In this document: positions 13,349-24,901 of the stretch, piece by piece | Position numbering within the stretch: the first letter of the stretch is position 1 | How the letters are laid out: each line of letters opens with the position of its first letter | DNA from: Chrysaora quinquecirrha | Lineage: Eukaryota; Cnidaria; Scyphozoa; Semaeostomeae; Pelagiidae | DNA length: 64,000 nt | Reading direction: 5' to 3' | NCBI GenBank assembly: GCA_014526335.1 | Contig: JACTAT010000039.1 | Location: forward strand, 5,739,218 to 5,803,217 | Made by a program: the position numbers and the translations under genes | The notes under the pieces: model-generated | The model's database searches: none | Told to the model about the DNA's origin: nothing | What the model saw: the letters and a program-made list of their open reading frames with translations, nothing else

Positions 13349-13596
13349 ATCAATTTTGCAGATGTGCGGGGACTAAGCCGTCCTTCCAGCAGCGTGATCG
13401 AGAGGAAAGAAAGAGGGCTGGGGCGAGTAACCCTTGAGGTTTTCGCGGAAAGATTTATTATTATTATTATTATTATTGCTCTCCACCCCAAGCCTCCCAA
13501 CCCCGATGAAACTGGTTCACTCGGAAACAGCAACTAGTAGTTTTCGGAAGTTCCCACCGTCCCACCCCGAACATCACCATCCCGCTCTATCCACAA

Positions 13597-14508
13597 CAAC
13601 TAGCCAGTTATCCACCACAACAAGCATAATAACCCATCACATCAAGCATGATAACCCACCAGCGCACGGTGGTGCTTATCCACCACAGCACACACAAAAA
13701 TACCACCGCAGTACGCAAAAAAATATCACCACAGAAATGTGTATCCACCACAGCTGTGCATTCGAGGTGCATTCGCTAACGTGGAGAAAATCGCAACGAG
13801 GAACAGGGAATTGATCATGGTCTGTCAATGCAAGGAACTTGAACTTCCTGCTACACATAATGACAATGACCAATCGCATCTTCTGGACCCTTCTACTGCG
13901 ATCGAAATACCCGCCTTAGTTACCACCACAGAGATACGACCTTAAAAACCGAGAAAGAACCTTCATAGATGCAGAAAACATGCAATACCCAGCTAAAGAG
14001 ATCACCATTTTTCTGCCCCCTCCCCTATGTGTGCTCTTGTCCTGCGCCTTTATCGTATCAGGTAATAAGGGCAGGGCACAGAGCTCTTATAACTAGTCAT
14101 TTTTAAGCACTGATTTAAAAACTCAAGAGAAATTAAAAAAACGCATAAATTATGTTTAACTCGAGGCTTTTTGCGCGTTTTTTTGCTTACAAAACGTCAG
14201 AAAAAGACAAGATAGTTTACAATTCAAAAAGGGAGCATATGAATCGAATATAAATAAGAAAATAAATAAATAAAAACGATTATGGAAAAGGTAAATATTG
14301 CAGCAAAAGCTCAACATGATTAATAGTCCTTAATGCACAGTTCTCTTCGTTTCATTAATATTATTTCAAGTTTTCAGTGTGTTACAATACTTCACTATCC
14401 AGTCAAACACAAGTGAAGTGCCCCCTGGCCCCTGATGGGACTGAATTTAAAATCTGACCATCATATCCCAGGCTCTTCTCCGACGTCTACCCCAGCTCCA
14501 GCCAGGAT
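13597..14508. repeat. Duplicated module, copy 1: terminal exon and 3' region of peptide gene A
   Basis: About 910 bp here match 18,077-18,928 in the same orientation. Matching words include 'actagccagttatcc', 'cttctggacccttctactgc', 'gaaagaaccttcatagatgc' and 'ccagtcaaacacaagtgaag'. The module ends at the splice acceptor of gene A's last exon. It includes a truncated TIR/minisatellite element with 'accaccgcagtacgcaaaaa' and 'gcattcgctaacgtgg'. Both copies keep a short plus-strand frame (SHLLDPSTAIEIP) with no family I know. Confidence 0.85.
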
Positions 14509-16940
14509 CTGCAAAAAATAATAACAGAGAAGACATTGAGTGGCGCTAATTTTCAAAGAATTAGTGTGCCAGCAAATGTCACACGGGATGTCAGTTATTA
14601 ACCAACATTCAGTTAGAACTTTGCCGACTGTAATGATTATCGTATCGTATCATAAGCTTGGCCTACCAACGAACGAAATTTTTTTCGACTAGCATTTATC
14701 AATTTGACTCATAAGCCCCTTTTTATGATTTGATGTGCATTTCGTATAGCGAGTCACGAAAATATCGATTCACGTCCAGGTCCCCGTATCAGATGTTTTA
14801 GGCAGACGCAGAATATGATCTTGTCGCAGAGAAACCCATACTTTGGGGTACATCCCTGGTACATCCACATCAGTGTAAGCTGCCATTTAGATGAACTGCG
14901 TGAATAATGTATGCATGTATGTATGTAGTTGTATAGGTAAGATAAAGGAGTATCCCCCCCCCGCATTTTTGTTACCTTTAAGCAGTTGGACTTTAGAAAT
15001 TTCGTATTAGAGTAAGGAATTGAGGAGTGAATTGAGAGAGAATAGTGAAATATCTTAGGAGTACTAAGTTAATAATAAAACCAAGAGATAGCTGGAAAGG
15101 CATTGTCATCGTCACCCTAGGTAATGTCTGCGCAGTATTGTGGAGGATGTCCAGTAATGTGGAGGGATTTTCGCAGTTATGTGGAGGATGTTCAGTAATG
15201 TGGAGGAATGTTGAGGATATCATCAGTAACGTGGAGGGCTAATCCCTCCACATTACTGCACATCCACCACAATACTGCGCAGACATTACCTAGGGTGATC
15301 GTATACAACTCATAAAGGCCTTTTAGTAGCGTTAGTTCCTTAGTAACATATTTTCAACAATTACCGATGACCAGGAAATAGACCTTATCAACCGAATTGT
15401 AGCAAGAGCTAATATACAAAGCAACTAATCTTTGAAATCAGCTAAAACTTGAGAAAAAAACATATCCGATCCAACAACCTACCGTGCTTTTCGTATTCTC
15501 TGACATCGAGATCTTCTGTATCTGGTCCATCATCCTCTTTAACATCGCTCTCCGCCTCATAACGTGCATCTGAGAAATCTTACAAGAAAATATTGAATGA
15601 GTTTAACATCATCTTGAAACATCATGTCCATATCATTGACACTGTCATGAACAAGGAAGCAGCCAATGATAAGTTAAAGTTAGGGGGGCGAGAGGCGGAC
15701 GCTGGTACGGAGCAGCCTGAATACGACACGACAGAATAATAAAACATAGGGGCCCTATGGCCGTGTTCGAAGAACGACTCTGGTTGAATAAAGCTATTTC
15801 GGTCAAATGATGAAAGATGTTAATCGGTATGCACAACAATGACGATAATGATTATCATGATAATGGTGGTGGTTATGATGATGATGTTGATGACCACGAT
15901 GATTATGATGCTTGTTGGTAGGGGTGATTGTGGTGGTAGTATGGATGTAGTGGTGGTGGTAGAGGTGGTTGTGGTGCTGAAGGTGGGGGTGCTTGTGATG
16001 GTTGTGATAGGGATGATCGTGGTGATGATTGTTGGGGGGTTGTGGTGGTGGTGATAGGGGTGGTCGAGGTGATGGTTGTAGGGGTGGTTATGGTGGTTGT
16101 GATAAGGGGCGTGGTGGTTTTGATAGAGGTGATCGTGATGATGGTTGTAGGGGTGGCTTGTGGTGGTGGTTTTAGGGGGCTGGTGGTGGTGATAAGGGTG
16201 GTGGTGGTGATGGTTTTAGGGGTGGTTGTAGTGGTGGTGATAGGGGTGGTGGTGGTGATGGTTGTAGGGGTGATTGTGGTGGTGGTGATAAGGGTGGTGG
16301 TGGTGATGGTTTTAGGGGTGGTTGTGGTGGTGGTGATAGGGGTGGTGGTGGTGATGGTTTTAGGGGTGGTTGTGGTGGTGGTGATAAGGGTGGTGGTGGT
16401 GATGGTTTTAGGGGTGGTTGTGGTGGTTGTGATAGGGGTGGTGGTGGTGATGGTTGTAGGGGTGATTGTGGTTATGGTGAGTTCCTTTAGATCTTGCCGC
16501 AGCCACACTATCAATGATAGTGATGGTAATCATGATGATGATTATGATAATGATGATGGTGATTAATATTATTATTATTATTATTATCATGACGATTTTT
16601 ATGGTGAGGATGATAATAATGAGGATTTGTTTTGAAAACTGGTTTGAAATTGCCGCTCTTTGCCAAGACTCTTTGATTAATGTTGAGAATGCGTGAAATG
16701 TCATTTACCAATCCAAGGTGGCAATTTGCCAGTTTCAAATGGTAAACAGCCATGAGTCAGATGCAATCAAGCTTGTGCGAAGAGAAAAATTGTCACATGA
16801 CCTTAAATCGACAAAGGGGCTTGTGAAGAACTAACCGCAAATTGCACATAAATGGCCGAGACAATGGCCCTAATGGCATTGTTGAGATGCTTATACTATT
16901 GTTACACGTTTTCCATTGTTCAAGCGTTGGTTGGTCAGTG

Positions 16941-16971
<31 letters not shown>

Positions 16972-17259
16972 GACACGCCACCCCACACCAATGTGTTCGA
17001 AATTCTTCGAACACAAAAAGAGCAAATTGAAGCAGTAACGCTTGTAAAAAAGCCGGTAAACCGGTAAATTGATCATAGTTGTAAACCCTAACCCTAACGC
17101 TAACCCTAACCCCCCCAACTTAAGTTGAATATGCAAGCTGTTTAGTAACTATTGTATCTTCTATTGAAACATTGCACACAAGTTTCCAAATTAACGAAAC
17201 TTACTACAAATTGCAACTGCCAATCCCAATACAAGAAGGAAATAAAAAACTGTCTTCAT
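14447..17259 (-). CDS. Secreted cationic peptide precursor A (signal, acidic propiece, Arg-rich C-terminus)
   Basis: Three coding exons on the minus strand: 17259-17205, 15569-15483 and 14508-14447, phases 1 and 1, giving 67 residues. Exon 1 is a signal peptide (MKTVFYFLLVLGLAVAIC). Exon 2 is strongly acidic (EDDGPDTEDLDV). Exon 3 is cationic and Trp-rich, beginning DPGWSWG and followed by five consecutive arginines. A good acceptor ('TTTTTTTCAG', near 17,288) precedes the ATG by about 30 bases, so a 5'-UTR intron is likely. The signal / anionic pro-region / cationic tail plan resembles cnidarian antimicrobial peptide precursors such as Hydra arminins, but there is no sequence match I can claim. 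The same signal exon, phases and propiece pattern occur in gene B (27.5-28.9 kb). The GC-AT make-up is ordinary. Function is inferred only from architecture. Confidence 0.72.
15113..15297. mobile_element. 185-bp MITE with long TIRs enclosing a minisatellite, 5-bp target duplication
   Basis: The left end 'caccctaggtaatgtctg' continues for about 37 bp and is repeated inverted at 15261-15297 with one mismatch. Flanks are identical: atcgt at 15108-15112 and 15298-15302. The interior is a degenerate tandem of 'agtaatgtggagg'-type words, the same motif as the array at 36.07-36.60 kb. It lies in gene A's second intron. Confidence 0.88.
15839..16490 (+). repeat. GGT-rich minisatellite with 48-bp unit
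   Basis: From about 16,190 the array repeats a 48-bp unit containing 'agggtggtggtggtgatggt' followed by 'tttaggggtggttgtgg'; before that it is degenerate GGT/GAT. The G-rich strand is plus. It lies in intron 1 of peptide gene A. Long open frames in every direction here are products of the repeat, not genes. Confidence 0.9.
16500..16625 (+). repeat. GAT/ATT trinucleotide tract
   Basis: Imperfect runs of gat, aat and att ('gatgatgattatgataatg', 'attattattattattatta'). Low-complexity extension of the neighbouring minisatellite. Confidence 0.8.
16941..16970 (+). repeat. (AGTT)n microsatellite in intron 1 of peptide gene A
   Basis: Seven to eight perfect units of agtt on the plus strand, which is (AACT)n on gene A's sense strand. 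The homologous intron of gene B holds a huge array of the same motif (27.70-28.21 kb). Confidence 0.9.
17083..17113 (+). repeat. Short interstitial telomere-like tract (CCCTAA)n
   Basis: About five units of the CCCTAA telomeric repeat with one variant (cgctaa), directly followed by a short C run. TTAGGG is the telomere repeat of cnidarians and most animals. It lies in gene A intron 1. Confidence 0.8.
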
Positions 17260-18076
17260 TTTCAGGATTTCCCTTTTGTTTTCAATCTGAAAAAAATAAA
17301 TATAAGTACAAAAATTAGTAGATTAAGTAGTTAATCTGCGCAACATCACTGAACTACAGAATCTTGGGAAAATTAAATAATAGCTACTCGTGTAGCCGTG
17401 TATTACCTGAATAACAATGTTCCAATATCCAAACTTGGGTTCCAAACTCTAACCTTTTGCTTTAATAAAACGCAATGCCCTTACAGCTTTCAGAAGACCA
17501 AAGACCTGAACTATGTCTAAGGGAATGTTGAGCTGCTTTTATTAACGAATAAAAAAAGCTTTTGACCAATAACAAGGAAGTATACATGCCTTTTGATAAG
17601 ATATTAGGGAGGCAGAGCTTAACAGTCAAAGTATTCTCAGAGTAAAATAAGGTAGGGTATACGTACATACAATAGTTTCTTGTGTCTATTGACAAAAGCG
17701 GAAACTCGGTTACGTTTCTATGTATTCTAGTCGAGTTCTCACACTGATCGATTGTTTTACTACTGCATTTTTATGAAAGAGCTTTTCATACCACAGCACC
17801 CTATAAAGTCTATAGCTAACATTGCAAAATGAAAAAATATAAGGAATCGTCAATTTGGAATATGACAATGATTTCCTTGATGTTTTGTGTTGGATTAAAG
17901 ATTAATATGCCAATCTCGTCAGGCCTTTTTGCCCAAGATAGTTAAAGCCCGCGAACAAGAAGCCGAGGGACAATTAACTCTTTGGAGTCTCGTACACCCT
18001 TTGTTACTTGGTACATGACAAAGATTTCGAACCTGACTACCCCGCTCAAACTTATGTACTCCACTCTAAAGATACA

Positions 18077-18928
18077 GCAACTAGCCAGTTATCCATCACA
18101 TCTAGCATAATAACCCACCACAGTGATGCTTATCCACCCTACCAAAGTACACAAAAAATACCAACATAGCACGCAAAAAATACCACCACAGAAGTGCGTA
18201 TCCACCACAGCGGTGCATTCGCTAGCGTGGAGAATGTCGCAATGAGGAACAGGGAATTGATCATTGTCTTTCAATGCAAAGGAGCTTCCTGATACAAATG
18301 CTGACCATGACCAATCCCATCTTCTGGACCCTTCTACTGCCATCGAAATCCCCGTTTTAGTTGCCACCACAGAGATATACGACCTTAAAAACCCAGAAAG
18401 AACCTTCATAGATGCAGAAAACATGCAATACCCAGCTAAAGGGATCACCATTTCTCTGCCCCCTTATGTGTGCTCTTGTTCTGCGCCCTATCAGGGTGAG
18501 GATAGGGCACATGAGCTCATAACTAGTGATTTTTAAGCACTGATTTAAAAACTCAAGAAAAATTAAATAAACGCATAAATTATGTTTAAAATCAAGGCTT
18601 TCTTGCGCTATTCTTGATAATAAAGCGTCAGAGTAAGACAAGATAGTTTATTCAAAAAGGCATATAAATCAATCAAATTAAAATTATTATGGAAAAGCTA
18701 AATATTGCAGCAAAATCTGAAGATGTTTAATAGTTCTCAATGCACAGTTCTCTTCAGTTCATTATTATTGCTTGAAGTTTTCATTGGGATACGTTTATTT
18801 CATTATCTCATTATCCAGTCAAACACAAGTGAAGTGCCAACTGGCCCCTGATGGGGCTGAATTTACCCTCTGACAGCCGTAGCCCAGCTTGTCTTTCTTC
18901 TCCGACGTCCACTCCAGCCCCAACCAGG
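18077..18928. repeat. Duplicated module, copy 2, abutting a foldback element
   Basis: Second copy of the 13,597-14,508 module in the same orientation, diverged by scattered substitutions and small gaps. Homology stops at 'ccaaccaggat' (18,928), exactly where gene A has its acceptor AG. The next bases lead into the 2.7-kb palindrome. The right end of the truncated minisatellite element reads 'gcattcgctagcgtgg'. Confidence 0.85.
18863..18928 (-). pseudogene. Orphan terminal exon of a third peptide precursor (A-prime)
   Basis: Reading in the frame of gene A's last exon gives a related cationic tail: D-P-G-W, then G-W-S-G, four arginines and a lysine, then SWATAVRG and a TAA at 18865-18863. The splice acceptor AG present in gene A is absent ('GCTGAT' replaces 'TTGCAG'), and no signal or propiece exon is seen upstream on the minus strand (18.9-25 kb). 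I therefore treat it as an exon fragment broken by the adjacent foldback element. Confidence 0.65.
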
Positions 18929-18935
18929 ATATCAG

Positions 18936-21661
18936 CTAGTTGTCACAATTGTGCATTTTATGAAGCAAGCATGAAAATTGGCATACCTACCCAGTTTGAT
19001 ACGCTGAAGATGATGGGATACAGACCCCAATCGAAAAATGCCCCCAGATGCTATTTTTAGACTGGGGTACTCGGTACCATACCTCTACAAGGGTTTCTAC
19101 CATAACAATGTTGGGAATAACGATACTGACATGAAACTTGGCAAGAATGCACAGTTTGATACGCTGAAAAAGATAGGATGCAGACCCTCCGGAAAAGTGC
19201 CCCCTTATTCTATTTTTAGACTGGGGTACTCGGTACCATACCTCTACAAGCGTTTCTATTGTAACTATGTTGGGAATTAAGATATTGCAATGAAACTTGG
19301 CAAGTATACACAGTTTGATAAGCTGAAAAAGATAGTATGCAGACCCCTCCGGAAAAATGCCCCCTTATTCTATTTTTAAAACTAGGGTACTCGGTACCAT
19401 ACCTCTACAAGCGTTTCTATTGTAACTATGTTGGGAATTAAGATATTGCAATGAAACTTGGCAAGTATACACAGTTTGATAAGCTGAAAAAGATAGGATG
19501 CAGACCCTCCGGAAAATGCCCCTTATTCTATTTTTAGACTGGGGTACTCGGTACCATACCTCTACAAGCGTTTCTATTGTAACTATGTTGGGAATTACGA
19601 TATTGCAATAAAACTTGGCAAGTATACACAGTTTGATAAGCTGAAAAGATAGGATGCAGACCCCCATCCGGAAAATGCCCCTAATTCTATTTTTAGACTG
19701 GGGTACTCTGTACCATACCTCTACAAGCGTGTCAATTGTAACTATGTTGGGAATTAAGATATTGGAATGAAACTTGGCAAGTATACACAGTTTGATGCGC
19801 TGAAAAAGATAGGATGCAGACCCCTTCGGAAAAATGACCTTTCATTCTATTTTTAGACTTTGGATTTTTTTAATGAAATAATAATTAATAATCAAAAAAG
19901 AAATAATGGCCTAGTACCAGCCCGCACTAAACGCCTTGCAACGCATTTCATCTATACAGTATGGTGTATAAAAACTGATGCAATGTTGTATATCATAATG
20001 AATATATATTTAACAATACCAGCCCCCTTCACACCGTACTCAGCATCTAATCTCCCTTAAAGAGAATTTAGGAGGGATAACTGCTATGCTCCGGCACCCC
20101 GTGTTCTCGAGTCAAGGAACACGGTCTGAGGAGATTGGTCGTATATGAGAGTCGGTGTATACTATAGAGGTCATGTATGCTGAAAGTTTTTTAAATTTGC
20201 ACAGAGTTCATATACTCAAATGGTTATCAGGTTTAGCTGATTGTACATACAGTATAAATATCTGATTTGTATATCCTTGAATTATGGTTATAGGTCTCAT
20301 TGTGTTTGCCATGTATATGTGTACAATTTGCCTCTCTTTACTGTGCAAATTTATAAACTTTCAGCATACAGGCGCTCTATCATATACATTGGCTCTTATA
20401 TATTCTTGAATGCGAGAACATGGGTGCGCCCTTAGATGAACGGAGCACACGAGCCGTAGCCCCAGATGCTCTTTAGTTGAGGTAAGATAAGTTGATTATA
20501 GTGAAATGCATTGTAAATATGATAAACAACACTGCATCAGTTTTATACAACTTACTGTATACTTGAAAGTGCGTTACGCCGCGTTTAGCGAGGGGTTTGT
20601 ACTAGACCACTATTTCTTATTTAATTTATTATTAACATTTCATACAAACATGTTTTAAGTTTATGATAAGTTTGTAAATAATTAATAGTTATTGATATGG
20701 TGCTGAAGAAGGCTCGACATAGCGGAAACAAAAACGTCAGACGGGAGGAGAGCCTTTGGCTGTATGACTTGGAGAGTTACTCGGCGATTTCATTGAGCTC
20801 TATAGCTCAGCGGAAACGTCGTTGGCTCTCTGGTCATGCAGCCAGGTTCGGATCCCACTTATTGTGGTATCCACTTGTGGAAACATCTAATTAATAGTTA
20901 TTGATATAGAGATGCTTGAAAGTAGGTACGCCAGTCTGACGCAGCATTGAAGCATATAGATACGAGGAATGTTCCTACTGTAATATCTTAACGTAGTATA
21001 TCACAGTTATAATTGAAACGTTTTGAGAGTGGTATGGAACTGAGTCTCCTAGTCTCAAAATAGAACTGGGGACACTTTTTCAAAGGTAGTCTGCTGCCTA
21101 TCTTTATTAGCGTATCAAACTGTGCATTCTTGCCAAGTTTCATTGCAATATCGTAATTTCCAACATAGTTACCATAGAAACACTTGTAGAGGTATGGTAC
21201 CAAGTACCCCAGTCTAAAAATAGAATGAAGGGGCACTTTTCCGGAGAGGTCTGCATCCTATCTTTCTCAGCTTATTAATCTGTGTATACTTGCCAAGTTT
21301 CATTGCAATATCTTAATTCCCAACATAGTTACAATAGAAACGCTTGTAGAGGTATGGTACCGAGTACCCCAGTCTAAAAATAGAATAAGGGGGCAATTTT
21401 CCGGAGGGGTCTGCATCCTATCTTTTTCAGCGTATCAAACTGTGCATTTTTGCCAAGTTTCATGTCAGTATCGTTATTCCCAGCATTGTTATGGTAGAAA
21501 CCCTTGTAGAGGTATGGTACCGAGTACCCCAGTCTAAAAATAGCATCTGGGGGCATTTTTCGATTGGGGTCTGTATCCCATCATCTTCAGCGTATCAAAC
21601 TGGGTAGGTATGCCAATTTTCATGCTTGCTTCATAAAATGCACAATTGCCAACGATTTCAC
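18936..21661. mobile_element. 2.7-kb foldback element: long palindrome with tandem-repeat arms
   Basis: The left arm holds five to six tandem copies of a unit of about 160 bp ('agactggggtactcggtacc', 'catacctctacaagcgtttc'); the right arm holds about four in inverted orientation (20,990-21,640). Complementarity continues inward: 'ctagtaccagcccgcactaa' faces 'ttagcgaggggtttgtacta', and 'gtatgctgaaagtttt' (about 20,177) faces 'aaactttcagcatac' (about 20,358). The loop is near 20,220-20,340. Outermost words 'caattgtgcattttatgaag' and their complement occur at 18,946 and 21,650. No transposase is seen. The right arm carries a SINE. The structure resembles FB/foldback transposons. Confidence 0.88.
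20699..20887 (+). mobile_element. SINE family S2, reference copy with perfect 20-bp target duplication
   Basis: This 189-bp insert starts 'ggtgctgaagaaggctcg' and ends 'ccacttgtggaaacatc'. It is flanked by taattaatagttattgatat at 20679-20698 and again at 20888-20907. A tRNA-like head lies inside: 'tatagctcagcggaaacg' and 'caggttcggatccca'. Perfect duplication shows a recent LINE-assisted insertion. Other copies are at 8.2, 8.5, 35.5-35.8 and 38.2-38.5 kb. Confidence 0.92.
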
Positions 21662-21837
21662 AGTTAAGCCATTGCACTATATGGACCACGATGGGACCAT
21701 GACAAGGGCACAGGGAAAAAAGGAATGGAATAAGTAAGGCATGAGGAGATCTCACACATTACCGATAATGGTGGACAGTAATCGAAAAGCTGCGTAGATG
21801 TGTTTTCTGTAAATTAATAATCAGTTAGGTATTTTAG

Positions 21838-22055
21838 TTCGTATGATGGATCAGGAAAAGTTATTTGAATTTGTTGATGCCAGTAGAGGGAGAGTAAACT
21901 CGAGAAGGAAGCGAAAGCCATGTTCGAAAAAAGAGAAAGGAAACAAGACATCCAAATACAAATTGGATTTAGGCCCCTCAGAAGATTGTTCCCCATCTTT
22001 CCTGTCACCTTTTCAAGCAAAATGTTGCACGTGTAGCCGATTTTGCGAACGTTAG
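21838..22055 (+). CDS. Open frame with basic cluster and six cysteines, possible terminal exon
   Basis: After an acceptor-like 'gtattttag' (21,829-21,837), an open frame runs to a TAG at 22053-22055. It has a basic stretch (NSRRKRKPCSKK) and ends with a CC-x-C-x3-C arrangement; six cysteines in all. The acceptor phase fits the phase-1 introns of the neighbouring peptide genes, but no upstream exons are visible on this strand. I do not recognise the sequence, and it may be chance. Confidence 0.25.
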
Positions 22056-22414
22056 ACTGAGCCGAGCTGGAAAGACGTTTCCTTATCTAATACAAAATAT
22101 TAAGGAAATCATTAACATATCCCAAGCCACCATAATTCTTTATATTTTGTTCATTTTGTTATTTAATAGACGAAAAATCGGGAAACAGGGATCAGGCAAA
22201 ATTCTCTCTATCAATCCGCCCCATCCGCTTGACTAATATCAATCTGAAAAACAATCTTACAAAACTCCAAGGAACAAGAGGGATTCTATCAAGGGAACAA
22301 AGGAACGAGTAGACCCTCCTCAAAGATCCTCGTTTCTGAGGTGATGTCAGTCAATTTTTATGTCCGAAGGACATATTAAGAGGGTGTCGTGGAACGCATG
22401 TATGCATAGAAAAT

Positions 22415-22448
22415 AGGTAGGTAGGTAGATAGATAGGTAGGTAGATAG
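22415..22448 (+). repeat. (GTAG)n / (ATAG)n microsatellite
   Basis: About eight tetranucleotide units, 'ggtaggtaggtagatagata' and continuation. Confidence 0.8.
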
Positions 22449-22617
22449 GCATATAGACGCTTTTTGCTGCCAAACCGCGTAACAAAAGATAAACCACAAA
22501 TGATAGGAATTAAACTTTGAAATCGCCGTTAAGTGTTGTCGTTAGTGGGCATAATCAACAAAATGCAATTGCTTGCCAAAAACACCAATTAGTATCAACT
22601 GTTATTGTAGCACAGTG

Positions 22618-22685
22618 GAATAATGCGCTTGTTTCTTGCGCTAAGGGTTACGAGCTCGATCCAAGATGCAGGAAACTAAAAATTT
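22618..22685 (+). mobile_element. tRNA-like SINE head fragment
   Basis: 'gtagcacagtggaataatgc' resembles an A box and 'ttacgagctcgatccaag' a B box, about 40 bases apart. No body or tail was recognised. Confidence 0.45.
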
Positions 22686-23333
22686 GACACTGACTAAAAT
22701 ATTGCAAAATGTTGCTCAAATCTAATTTGATTTTATTTTTTATTTTGAAATATTTTCATACAATTTTGGATTGGGTTGTTATTCTCAGAGGTTTCTATAA
22801 GTCCTCTTACATGCAAGATATTTTCGTGTGAAGAGAGGAGATTGTGGCGCAGTAGAAATTGTTGCCAAGTTAGACAGAATTTTTTAAAAACAGTTTGCGG
22901 CTTCGAGAATCATCTGAAAATAAATGGTTCAAAGTGGCAATCAATTCTTCAAAGTGCTACTAATTATCGAATATAGTCATCTGCATAGTATGCGAATTCT
23001 TATGATAGCTTTTGGAGATTCTAATAATAATAATTCATCATTTGAAGCCAAGATTACCAGGTATCGTCATCATGACCAACTTAATCATCATTCTCGTCAT
23101 CGTTGTCTTCCTCTTCGTCATCTTCGTCATTATTAACATCATCTTGTTCATTATTATCATCATCATCAGCGTCCTTCGGACATTGCTACAGCGTTGCTAT
23201 TTTTGAAAACCGGACTGATTCATTGCCAAATTGCTTCGCTTTTGGACTTTCTGTTGCATGGAATTATTTGGTGTTCTTTTGCACAGGGTTGGACTGGACG
23301 CATATTTCTACGAATTATAGAGAAGCATGTTTC

Positions 23334-23534
23334 TTAACGCCCTAGGAAGGAAGAAGCTTTGCAATTAATGCAATTTAAGTCTGTAATCTCGTTTCGTGCT
23401 TTTTGCTTTGTAATAGCATCAAGCAGCTTCTGAAAACAGGGCCGTTTTATTGCGACATCTGAAGGCATTGCACTCTCTGCTTGTTGCCTTGCTTGGGAGA
23501 AAATGTCTCTTGACCCCTTCAAACTTTGATTTTC
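23334..23534 (-). CDS. Unassigned open frame, about 65 codons
   Basis: Minus-strand frame with mixed, non-repetitive composition (SAMPSDVAIKRPCFQKLL then KARNEITDLNC) ending in TAA at 23334-23336. No ATG near the start and no clear acceptor were found. I do not recognise a family; it could be an exon of an unseen gene or a transposon remnant. Confidence 0.2.
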   Translation of the reverse strand, partial: ENQSLKGSRDIFSQARQQAESAMPSDVAIKRPCFQKLLDAITKQKARNEITDLNCINCKASSFLGR

Positions 23535-24489
23535 ATTTCATTGTGAATTCATTATCCGCTTTTACATCTTTTCTGTTGGTCTGAAAGCTGATTTCAAACT
23601 ATGTTACCCCTAAACGAAAGAGACTCGTTTGTAATTTCCATATTTGTAGGTCCTCGTTTTTGGGGAGTTCGGAACTCGGAACACGGAACTCGGAACTCGG
23701 AAGTGGCAGTAATGGGTCACCGTATTATTGAAGAACTCCCACAGAAAGGAGGGGTTTCCAGAGGTAGCACATTTTTACACCTCTAGCATAAGTTTCTGTA
23801 AATTTTTATATGAATTTGTGACTTTTCGTTCCTGTGTAAAAGCTCTTCAAAACTGGAGTCAAAATCATTTAGCAGCACTCTAAGGGCACGCTAATGAGCC
23901 CTATTGACTTCATCGGGACTTCATCGTTGGCCGTTTTACACAGAACCCGATAAGTGGGCAAAAAGTGGGCAGTAAAGTAATCCAGTGATTAAAATTTGTC
24001 AATGTAAATGAGTGAGCCTATATAGTAGGATAGCCTTTTGGGATTCCAAGCCTCTTGCAGCCCTTGAAAAAGCTTTAACCTTATTTTTGGTCTTTTGGCA
24101 GATAGTTTTTAAGTGTTCGTTAAGTTAAAGTTGATTTGAGTCGATGGTAACACGATAGTTTCACCGTATCAGACATCTTTATACTATCGGCATGAACGAG
24201 GGCATGAATATCTATCTATGTAAACCATCAAGGTTCATTACGAAATTGTAAAAAAATGCCATTGTAGCGACCCGTTCCTCGAAAAAGTTTTCTCAAGATT
24301 CCATTTATTGTAGGGATTACCATATTTAATTTTCTCGATTAATTAAAGGTACCCATCAGCCATGTTTGAAGAATGAGATTTCGCCTATTAGCTTGGAGCT
24401 TGCATAGATTGATGATGATGACGATTATTACTATGGTTATGATTATGATGATAACAATGATGATGATTGTGACGAGATGATCATGATGA

Positions 24490-24847
<358 letters not shown>

Positions 24848-24901
24848 CGGCCCTGTGTGCACGGGTACACGCATACGTTTTAAAATGTTCCGTATTGATA
24901 G

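Noticed and set aside
13345..13945. Open frames overlapping the TNPO1 start and the duplicated module as a separate gene
   Set aside because: Frames around 13,345-13,537 are shadows of the 5' end of TNPO1 and an (ATT)n tract. The later frame is kept in both module copies, but no start, splice or family could be found.
15903..16566. Thr/Pro-rich and Val-rich open frames of 170-200 codons
   Set aside because: A 48-bp unit is also a multiple of three, so all frames stay open; no gene signal.
18089..18641. Minus-strand open frames of 94-120 codons
   Set aside because: They run antisense through the duplicated 3' module and a truncated repeat; no supporting splice or family evidence.
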